NCBI GenBank assembly: GCA_017407305.1
Contig: JAFQWS010000022.1
Coordinates: forward strand, 1 to 5,660
Direction: 5' to 3'
Source of the DNA: Clostridia bacterium
GTDB taxonomy: Bacteria > Bacillota > Clostridia > Christensenellales > CAG-314
Length of the DNA: 5,660 nt
In this document: positions 1 to 4,578 of the stretch, piece after piece
Position numbering within the stretch: the first letter of the stretch is position 1
How the letters are laid out: each line of letters starts with the position of its first letter
Position numbers and translations under genes: made by a program
Notes under the pieces: model-generated
What the model was told of the DNA's origin: nothing
The model's input: the letters and a program-made list of their open reading frames with translations, nothing else
Databases searched by the model: none

Positions 1-1704
1 CAATTCTACACGAAGTCCTGCATCAAACAATTGTTGATAAACCTTTTGAGCATATTCGTGATGGTTGTCGGAAATGGGCAAAACAACTGCTTGGACGGGT
101 GCCAACCAAGTGGGATATGCACCGGCATAGTGCTCCGTCAAAATTGCAATGAAACGTTCGATAGAACCAAAGACAACGCGGTGAATCATGACAGGGCGAT
201 GCTTTTCGCCGTCTGCACCAACGTAGGTAAGGTCAAAACGTTCGGGCATTTGGAAGTCCAATTGAATTGTGCCACATTGCCACGTTCTGCCAATGCTGTC
301 TTGCAAGTGGAAGTCGATTTTAGGACCATAAAATGCACCATCGCCTTCGTTGATTTGATAGTCTTTGCCCATTTTGTTCAAAGCATTTTTCAATGCTTGA
401 GTTGCCATTTCCCATTGTTCGTCAGAACCCATTGAATTTTCGGGACGTGTGGACAATTCCAATTTGTAAGAAAAACCAAAGACGTTGTAAACTTTGTCAA
501 TCAAACGAACGACGTTTTCAATTTCGTTTTCAATTTGTTCGGGTGTCATGAAAATGTGTGAGTCGTCTTGGGTAAAGCAACGTACTCTCATCAAACCATG
601 CAAAGCACCGGACAATTCGTGACGGTGAACTTGACCAAGTTCGGCAACACGCAAAGGCAAATCACGATAACTCCAAGGTTTGCGTTTGTAAACAAGCATA
701 CCACCGGGGCAGTTCATGGGTTTGATTGCAAAATCCAATTCGTCGATTTTTACCGTGTACATATTGTCTTTGTAGTGATCCCAGTGACCAGAACGCAACC
801 ACAAATCTTTGTTCAAAATCATGGGGGAGCTGACTTCTACGTAACCTGCTTTTCTGTGTTCGTGACGCCAAAAATCCACCAAAGTGTTGCGTAAAGTCAT
901 ACCTTTGGGGAAGAAGAAAGGAAAACCAGGGCCTTCTTCAAAAATATCAAACAAATCAAGTTCTCTGCCAAGTTTGCGATGGTCACGCTTTTTGGCTTCT
1001 TCAATCATTGTCAAATATTGTTCCAAATCGGCTTTCTTTTCATAAGATACACCGTAAATACGTGTCAACATCTTGTTTTTTGTGTCGCCACGCCAATATG
1101 CTCCTGCAACGGAAGTAAGTTTGAAACTTTTTACTTTGCCTGTGTTGGGCAAGTGAGGTCCACGGCACAAATCAAAGTAGTCTCCTTGACGGTACAAGGA
1201 TACCCACTCGTCATCAATGCCTTGCAAAATTTCCACTTTGTATTTGTCGCCAAGTTGCTCGAACAATTTAATTGCATCATCTCTTTTGATGGGTTCGCGC
1301 TTGATTTGAATATTTTCCTTGACAATCTTTTTCATTTCTTCTTCAATCTTGGGCAAGTCTTCCACCGTGATTGGAGAAGGAAAATCTATGTCGTAGTAAA
1401 AGCCGTCTTTAATTGCAGGGCCAATTGCAAATTTGGCTTGGGGCCAAATTCTGGAAACTGCTTGTGCCAAAACGTGAGAAGAACTGTGCCAAAACACTTC
1501 TTTGCCCTTTTCATCGTTGAACGTGAGCACTTTGAAAGAGCAATCTTTGTCCAAAACGCTGTACAAATCTCTTGCCTCGCCGTCCACTTCTACGCACAAT
1601 GCAACTCTTGCCAAACCTTCGGAAATAGATTTAACTACGTCCATGGCAAAAATGCCTTGTTCAAATTCTCTTACACTTCCATCGGGCAATGTAACTTTAA
1701 TCAT
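1..1704 (-). CDS. thrS: Threonyl-tRNA synthetase (3' end cut off by window)
   Basis: Charges tRNA-Thr with threonine using ATP, in the cytoplasm. The frame is open for 568 codons from the ATG at 1704 to the window edge; the family usually has about 635-645 residues, so roughly the last 70 (most of the anticodon-binding domain) lie outside. Visible in order: TGS domain (about 1-60); editing domain with HxxxH (H73, H77) and CxxxH (C180, H184), so proofreading of Ser-tRNA-Thr looks intact; class II catalytic core (about 245-535) with motif 2 around R361 (VHRHELSGALHG), zinc ligands C332, H383 and H508 in the positions known for E. coli ThrRS minus 2-3, and motif 3 (GSIERF, about 513-518); then the start of the anticodon-binding domain (APVQAVVLPI). 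The start is fixed by GGAGG (1717-1713) eight bases upstream. It is preceded by a T-box leader. No frameshift or missing catalytic residue was seen. Confidence 0.98.
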   Translation of the reverse strand, partial: MIKVTLPDGSVREFEQGIFAMDVVKSISEGLARVALCVEVDGEARDLYSVLDKDCSFKVLTFNDEKGKEVFWHSSSHVLAQAVSRIWPQAKFAIGPAIKDGFYYDIDFPSPITVEDLPKIEEEMKKIVKENIQIKREPIKRDDAIKLFEQLGDKYKVEILQGIDDEWVSLYRQGDYFDLCRGPHLPNTGKVKSFKLTSVAGAYWRGDTKNKMLTRIYGVSYEKKADLEQYLTMIEEAKKRDHRKLGRELDLFDIFEEGPGFPFFFPKGMTLRNTLVDFWRHEHRKAGYVEVSSPMILNKDLWLRSGHWDHYKDNMYTVKIDELDFAIKPMNCPGGMLVYKRKPWSYRDLPLRVAELGQVHRHELSGALHGLMRVRCFTQDDSHIFMTPEQIENEIENVVRLIDKVYNVFGFSYKLELSTRPENSMGSDEQWEMATQALKNALNKMGKDYQINEGDGAFYGPKIDFHLQDSIGRTWQCGTIQLDFQMPERFDLTYVGADGEKHRPVMIHRVVFGSIERFIAILTEHYAGAYPTWLAPVQAVVLPISDNHHEYAQKVYQQLFDAGLRVEL

Positions 1705-1723
1705 TTTCTTTACCTCCGTAAAC

Positions 1724-1758
1724 AAAAAAGTCCTTATGCAACAAAACTGCATAAGGAC
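1724..1758 (-). terminator. Conditional intrinsic terminator of the thrS T-box
   Basis: An 11-bp perfect stem, GTCCTTATGCA (1758-1748) with TGCATAAGGAC (1740-1730), closes a seven-base loop and is followed by six T on the minus strand (1729-1724). It lies between the T-box core and the thrS ribosome binding site, the standard position for a T-box terminator. When tRNA-Thr is charged, transcription should stop here. It may also end transcripts coming from ytxC, since no other terminator is seen after that gene. Confidence 0.95.
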
Positions 1759-1783
1759 GAATAAAATCCGTGGTTCCACCTTA
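1752..1783 (-). promoter_or_regulatory. T-box antiterminator with tRNA acceptor-binding bulge
   Basis: UAAGG (1783-1779) pairs with CCUUA (1756-1752) and ACG (1771-1769) pairs with CGU (1759-1757), leaving the canonical seven-base bulge UGGAACC (1778-1772) and a nine-base loop. In the T-box family the first four bases of the bulge pair with the NCCA end of the uncharged tRNA; UGGA here predicts a tRNA-Thr ending UCCA. Bases 1758-1752 are shared with the 5' arm of the terminator, so the two structures exclude each other. Confidence 0.92.
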
Positions 1784-1953
1784 ATTGACGACGCAAGTCG
1801 CCCACTTTGAACTTTTTTTACAGAAAGAACAAACTGAAAGAGTTTTGTAAAAAGTAGTATCTTATACGTCGCCTCGGGCTTTTCACCAACCAGCCCTTCT
1901 CTGAAAAACTAACAGTATAAAACGTGTCTTTTCCTCTTTGTATTTATATACCT

Positions 1954-1981
1954 ATTTTAATATAAAATACCTTTTTGTCAA
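1954..1981 (-). promoter_or_regulatory. Predicted thrS promoter, overlapping the ytxC stop codon
   Basis: A perfect -35 box TTGACA (1981-1976) is followed after 16 bases by TAAAAT (1959-1954) as the best -10 candidate. The predicted transcript would start near 1947, just before stem I of the T-box. The TGA inside the -35 box is the stop codon of the upstream gene. The -35 is very clear; the -10 choice is less certain because the region is A/T-rich. Confidence 0.6.
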
Positions 1982-2721
1982 CTCTTTTCCAACAACTTCA
2001 CGTCAAAGATTTCATTTATTAAAGCAAGGGTTTTTTTGTCAAAAAAATCACACGCTTGATAAATTTTTAACTCTTTTGGCTTGTTTTTTACCACGTCCAA
2101 AAATGCCATTTCTTGTGGAGTTGCGCACGATAAAAAGTTCCAAAGATTAACTTTTAGTTGTTCCTTTTCATCAAACAAATGATATTGGTCCAAACAGCAC
2201 TCCAAGGACAATTTTTCCATTTTATAGGGCATAGATTGAGCCAAGTAAACCAAAAATTCTTTTGCCACTTCTGTGTCTTGAAACAACGTTTTGTGGTGTG
2301 AAGCAAGACTGACAATCTCCTGCCAACGACTCTTTATTGGTTTCATCAAAAAGTTGAAATAGCCTTCCAAATATATTGGATGTTCCCAATCAAAAAGAGT
2401 TTTGCTCCACTTCAAATCTTCTGTGTTGTCAAAGAAACTCATTGTGCCAACAATCAAATTTTTCCACTCGTTGTCAGCTAGATTTACACTGTTTGAAAAA
2501 TAGTCTGCTTTGTAACCAAGACACAAAATTTCCGCCAAAACTGACGAAATTTTCTTTTTAAAAACGCTTTGGTACAACTTTGGAATTGCAAAACTTATAC
2601 CAAAATTTTCCTTTTGCGTTGTGGCATATACACCATTTACGCTTTTAATTGGCAGGGCAAGATCTTGCAAAATTTTATCTAAGTGGGCCTTTTTTGTTAC
2701 CCAAATGGTAATTTCAAACAT
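1978..2721 (-). CDS. ytxC: YtxC-like (putative sporulation-associated) protein, 247 aa
   Basis: A 247-residue soluble-looking protein with no signal peptide or membrane segment. The call rests on two things. First, position: in Bacillus subtilis ytxC lies directly upstream of thrS on the same strand, as here. Second, the C-terminal third (about 165-245) has the layout I associate with the YtxC family: a long helix, an LDQYHLFDEKEQLK segment, a helical stretch, then a KPKELKIYQ strand and a last helix ending in a DVKLLEK strand. The biochemical role of YtxC is unknown; the family is known as a marker of endospore-forming Firmicutes. At 247 residues it is somewhat shorter than the usual 280-300. 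No Shine-Dalgarno precedes the ATG. It stops inside the -35 box of thrS. The family call is from memory and not a profile match, so an unrelated hypothetical protein remains possible. Confidence 0.6.
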   Translation of the reverse strand: MFEITIWVTKKAHLDKILQDLALPIKSVNGVYATTQKENFGISFAIPKLYQSVFKKKISSVLAEILCLGYKADYFSNSVNLADNEWKNLIVGTMSFFDNTEDLKWSKTLFDWEHPIYLEGYFNFLMKPIKSRWQEIVSLASHHKTLFQDTEVAKEFLVYLAQSMPYKMEKLSLECCLDQYHLFDEKEQLKVNLWNFLSCATPQEMAFLDVVKNKPKELKIYQACDFFDKKTLALINEIFDVKLLEKS

Positions 2722-2746
2722 AATACTAGTTTATGCAAATAGGATT

Positions 2747-2776
2747 TATATACTACCTTGCGACTTTTTTTGTCAA
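2747..2776 (-). promoter_or_regulatory. Predicted promoter of the YtxC-like gene
   Basis: A perfect TTGACA (2776-2771) is followed by an 18-base spacer and TATATA (2752-2747), a housekeeping sigma-A type promoter. Transcription would start near 2740, giving a leader of only about 19 bases before the ATG at 2721. Confidence 0.65.
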
Positions 2777-2943
2777 TTTGCGCAAAACTAATTTACTTGC
2801 AGTAATATTTAATCCACAACGAATTTTTTTCTTTGCGGAAATTTAATTCCACCACTGTTTCTCAAACCTATATTGCAGAAAATATGGCATCTCTAATAAA
2901 ATATATTTTTTTGTATTTTAATCAAATGACACAATAAATTTAC
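2777..2943. other. A/T-rich spacer with no gene seen
   Basis: This stretch lies between the promoter of the YtxC-like gene and the terminator to its right. Both strands are broken by frequent stops, and I see no ribosome binding site, RNA gene or strong hairpin in it. It is very A/T-rich, notably at 2890-2940. Confidence 0.6.
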
Positions 2944-2970
2944 AAAAAAAACGGAGACTTTGCTCCGTTT
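2944..2970 (-). terminator. Intrinsic terminator
   Basis: AAACGGAG (2949-2956) and CTCCGTTT (2963-2970) form an eight-base-pair stem around a six-base loop. On the minus strand the hairpin runs into an unbroken T run opposite 2944-2951, which makes the minus direction the better one; the plus-strand side has only five T. It would end the transcript that starts near 3634, whose gene stops at 3259, leaving an unusually long 3' tail. Confidence 0.85.
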
Positions 2971-3258
2971 TTACTTGAAAATATAACAAGGGTTAATTAT
3001 CGCCAACTTAAATTGTTTGAACAATTACCAAATAATAATAGACTTAATTTTCTCTCCTATTTTGTTAGGCAAAGATATTTTTACTCGTGATGGTGAGATG
3101 GTTTTTCTCCTTTGATTTTCAATCTCAACGTCGCACTCTTCGCACCTCCAAGCGAGCAAAGAGCAAAATCAGCGCTTTTCCTATTAAGATTTGCAACTAT
3201 GTTTCAAGAGTTGGATTTGACTGTTCAAACCGCCCTGTTCTTAAGTTTTGAGTTTTTA
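2971..3258 (-). other. Long 3' tail or repeat-like region without a convincing gene
   Basis: About 288 bases lie between the stop of the 116-residue gene and the terminator at 2944-2970. The minus strand holds only short open frames without a good start and ribosome site: one ends KIKGEKPSHHHE before a stop at about 3080, and another ends LPNKIGEKIKSIIIW before a stop at about 3024. A hairpin of eight pairs, CTCTTTGC (3163-3156) with GCGAAGAG (3143-3136), sits in its middle, and a 7-bp inverted repeat with a 2-base centre lies at 3011-3026. It could be an untranslated tail, a small RNA, a dispersed intergenic repeat, or decayed coding sequence. I cannot decide between these. Confidence 0.4.
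3214..3236. repeat. Imperfect direct repeat, left copy
   Basis: GATTTGA (3214-3220), four bases, then TCAAACCGCCCT (3225-3236). The same two blocks recur at 3675-3699 with a six-base gap, and similar A/T-rich sequence follows both copies. The copies lie just outside the coding end and the promoter of the 116-residue gene. Confidence 0.6.
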
Positions 3259-3609
3259 TCAACTGTATTTGATATGTATCATCTTGATAACACCAAGCAA
3301 GTTGCTATACACTTGCTCACTGCTATCTAGAGGATACGTCATACTTTCCTTGTTGCAAGAATCATACGAAATGGTGAGTTCGCTAGGGTAAATCTCTACA
3401 TCAATGTGATACGCCTGATATTTGCCACGTACTAATATACATTTGTTATCATTAGACAAATCAATGCGGATGGATACTACTCTAATTTTTTCATTTTGAA
3501 ATTCTCTTTTAAGTTTGCCGTTTAAATAATCGGATAATAAAACGTCAAAAGGACTTTTGTTTTCGCCTACTTTTAGCAAATATGATCTGATTTTGCTTTT
3601 TACAAACAT
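3259..3609 (-). CDS. Hypothetical protein, 116 aa, own promoter
   Basis: I do not recognise the family. It is a small, charged protein with no signal peptide or membrane segment, probably cytoplasmic. The first 40 residues look helical and basic (MFVKSKIRSYLLKVGENKS onward). Residues about 43-86 alternate in the way of three or four beta strands (VVSIRIDLS, CILVRGKYQAY, IDVEIYPSELTISYDS). A short helix follows a DSSEQVYSNLL segment near the end. It is certainly expressed-looking: AAGGAGG (3623-3617) sits seven bases before the ATG, and a near-consensus promoter lies just upstream. It is a single-gene unit between acpP and the ytxC-like gene, both on the same strand. The stop TGA is followed directly by TAA. 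The whole unit from -35 box to stop is bracketed by an imperfect direct repeat, which hints at a movable or recently acquired segment. Confidence 0.85.
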   Translation of the reverse strand: MFVKSKIRSYLLKVGENKSPFDVLLSDYLNGKLKREFQNEKIRVVSIRIDLSNDNKCILVRGKYQAYHIDVEIYPSELTISYDSCNKESMTYPLDSSEQVYSNLLGVIKMIHIKYS

Positions 3610-3640
3610 ATGTAAGCCTCCTTAATTGATTGGCAATTTG

Positions 3641-3670
3641 ATTATATCATAGAGATATAAAAAAAGTCAA
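3641..3670 (-). promoter_or_regulatory. Predicted promoter of the 116-aa gene
   Basis: TTGACT (3670-3665) is followed by an 18-base spacer and a perfect TATAAT (3646-3641). The transcript would start near 3634, about 25 bases before the ATG and just upstream of the AAGGAGG ribosome site. Confidence 0.8.
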
Positions 3671-3674
3671 AGAC

Positions 3675-3699
3675 GATTTGATTTTACTCAAACCGCCCT
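3675..3699. repeat. Imperfect direct repeat, right copy
   Basis: GATTTGA (3675-3681), six bases, then TCAAACCGCCCT (3688-3699), matching the copy at 3214-3236 in the same orientation. It lies immediately upstream of the -35 box of the 116-residue gene. The shared 12-mer is notably G/C-rich for this intergenic DNA. Confidence 0.6.
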
Positions 3700-3791
3700 A
3701 TTGTTTAATTTCAAATTTTGAATTTGCGTTATTCTCTTTTGAGAAAACACTTAACGTCCACCATGTGTTGAAAGCAATAAATTTTGAAGAC

Positions 3792-3823
3792 AAAAAACGC
3801 CCAACATAAGTTGAGCGTTCAGT
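3792..3823 (-). terminator. Intrinsic terminator of acpP
   Basis: AACGCTCAAC (3819-3810) pairs with GTTGGGCGTT (3805-3796) over ten base pairs with one G-U, around a four-base loop, and the minus strand continues in T to 3792. It starts 17 bases after the acpP stop codon. The plus-strand side also has a T run (3823-3828), so it may work in both directions. Confidence 0.92.
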
Positions 3824-3835
3824 TTTTTGTATAAA

Positions 3836-4063
3836 TTATTTAATGGATTCAATAAAATCAACCAATGCACCGACTGTTGCAAAATTGTTTGCTTCTTCGT
3901 CAGGAATTGTTACACCATATTCATCTTCCAATGCCATAAGCAATTCAACTACGTCCAAAGAGTCTGCGTGCAAATCAACGACGATGTTGGATTCTCTGGT
4001 GATTGTTTCGGGCTTAACGTTGAGTTGTTCGGCAAGCAATCTTTTTACTTTTTCCAATACCAT
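3836..4063 (-). CDS. acpP: Acyl carrier protein
   Basis: Carries growing acyl chains as a thioester on a 4'-phosphopantetheine arm during type II fatty acid synthesis in the cytoplasm. The product is 75 residues, typical for the family, and strongly acidic toward the C terminus. The DSL motif is at residues 34-36, with S35 as the attachment serine, followed by the helix II signature LDVVELLMALEDEYGVTIPDEEA. I chose the ATG at 4063 because GGAGGA (4076-4071) lies seven bases upstream. An in-frame ATG at 4078 would add MEDTL, but it overlaps that ribosome site and falls only about eight bases after the predicted transcript start. The residue before ADSL is His (DLHADSL), where most ACPs have Gly. 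The gene is a single-gene unit with its own promoter and terminator, not seen next to other fatty-acid genes here. Confidence 0.96.
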   Translation of the reverse strand: MVLEKVKRLLAEQLNVKPETITRESNIVVDLHADSLDVVELLMALEDEYGVTIPDEEANNFATVGALVDFIESIK

Positions 4064-4070
4064 TAGTGTG

Positions 4071-4076
4071 TCCTCC
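4071..4076 (-). promoter_or_regulatory. Shine-Dalgarno deciding the acpP start
   Basis: GGAGGA, seven bases before the ATG at 4063. The first G of this site is also the G of the upstream in-frame ATG (4078-4076), so that upstream ATG cannot use it and has no ribosome site of its own in the short leader. Confidence 0.88.
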
Positions 4077-4092
4077 ATAACTTTCTTGTCAT

Positions 4093-4121
4093 ATTATACT
4101 ACCGAAAGGGTGAAATTGCAA
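4093..4121 (-). promoter_or_regulatory. Predicted acpP promoter
   Basis: TTGCAA (4121-4116), a 17-base spacer and a perfect TATAAT (4098-4093). Transcription would begin near 4086, giving a leader of about 23 bases to the ATG at 4063. Confidence 0.8.
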
Positions 4122-4540
4122 CTGTTTAATAAACATTTGTTTAATATATTATGAACTGCAACCATCAATTTGTAAATCAAGATAGATATCTCAAAGAAAT
4201 TTGCAAAAAACCAAAATCTTCAACACCACCAAAACCATGTCCTACAAAAAGCACTTTGTCGGTAAAAATGCAATGTCAAAGTGGCTTTTTGGAGTTTTCT
4301 TTTTGTGAGTGTAAGTTGGCATCAATTTGTTTTTTTGAGGGCGATAAACCTACTTTTTGAGGCTGTTTTTGTCAATTTGGATGCTGTCGTCGGGCAAAGA
4401 AATGTTGCCACCCAAAAGCATTGGGTTGCCGACAAATTGTTGTTCTACACCACCAAAATTGAGTGGTATTCGTGTTGTTTTGCACTGCTTTTTATGATAC
4501 TTTTTCATAAAAATAGTATGTTCAAAAGCAAAAATTATAC
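4122..4540 (-). other. Intergenic region with possible coding relic
   Basis: About 420 bases between the asnS terminator and the acpP promoter hold no gene I can support. On the minus strand, though, there are stretches that look like protein. The frame ending at 4350 includes FGGVEQQFVGNPMLLGGN and DDSIQIDKNSLKK, with codons like those of the genes around it. In another frame, VGLSPSKKQIDANLHSQ runs to a stop at 4276, and VLFVGHGFGGVEDFGF follows in that same frame to a stop at 4177. The phrase TTTTGGTGGTGT, then A or T, then GAA, occurs in both parts. A start at 4508 would give 52 residues but has no ribosome site. A decayed gene or a small unannotated gene is possible; chance is not excluded. 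I do not recognise a family. Confidence 0.35.
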
Positions 4541-4574
4541 AAAAAAAACTCAACGTTTTCGTTGAGTTTTTTTT
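4541..4574 (-). terminator. Intrinsic terminator of asnS, symmetric
   Basis: CTCAACG (4549-4555) and CGTTGAG (4560-4566) form a perfect stem around a four-base loop, with eight A before and eight T after. The element therefore reads as a terminator on both strands. It starts four bases after the asnS stop codon on the minus strand. Confidence 0.93.
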
Positions 4575-4578
4575 AATT

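Larger units (their letters stand above)
1724..1947 (-). ncRNA. T-box riboswitch leader (tRNA-Thr sensing) of thrS
   Basis: This leader reads uncharged tRNA-Thr and decides whether transcription continues into thrS. Stem I can be folded from GAAAAG (1933-1928) with CTTTTT (1854-1849), TTATAC (1920-1915) with GTATAA (1867-1862), and GGGCT (1896-1892) with AGCCC (1880-1876) closing the apical GGTTGGTGAAA loop; the AGAGAA motif sits at 1902-1897. The 3' side of the internal specifier loop reads GATACTA, with the threonine codon ACU at 1858-1856. A small hairpin lies near 1787-1803. The T-box core AAGGTGGAACCACGG is at 1782-1768 and is followed by a terminator. The leader start is inferred from the promoter. 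The fold was made by eye; the T-box core, bulge and terminator are direct observations. Confidence 0.95.

Noticed and set aside
31..894. Plus-strand frames at 31-435 and 568-894
   Set aside because: Both are antisense to the catalytic core of thrS, with no start signals and no recognisable protein.
979..1764. Plus-strand open frame of 261 codons
   Set aside because: It is antisense to thrS, is Cys/Phe/Asn-rich as expected for a shadow, lacks a ribosome site, and the minus-strand frame is an unmistakable ThrRS.
3011..3026. Inverted repeat AATTGTT-TG-AACAATT as an operator
   Set aside because: It is far from any promoter and A/T-rich enough to arise by chance; kept only as a note in the tail region.
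3112..3330. Plus-strand open frame of 72 codons
   Set aside because: It spans the repeat and the antisense of the 3' end of the 116-residue gene and has no ribosome site placing a start.
4151..4565. Plus-strand frames at 4151-4360 and 4281-4565
   Set aside because: No ribosome site or promoter, Cys- and Phe-rich composition like the antisense shadows elsewhere in the window; the second runs into the terminator hairpin.
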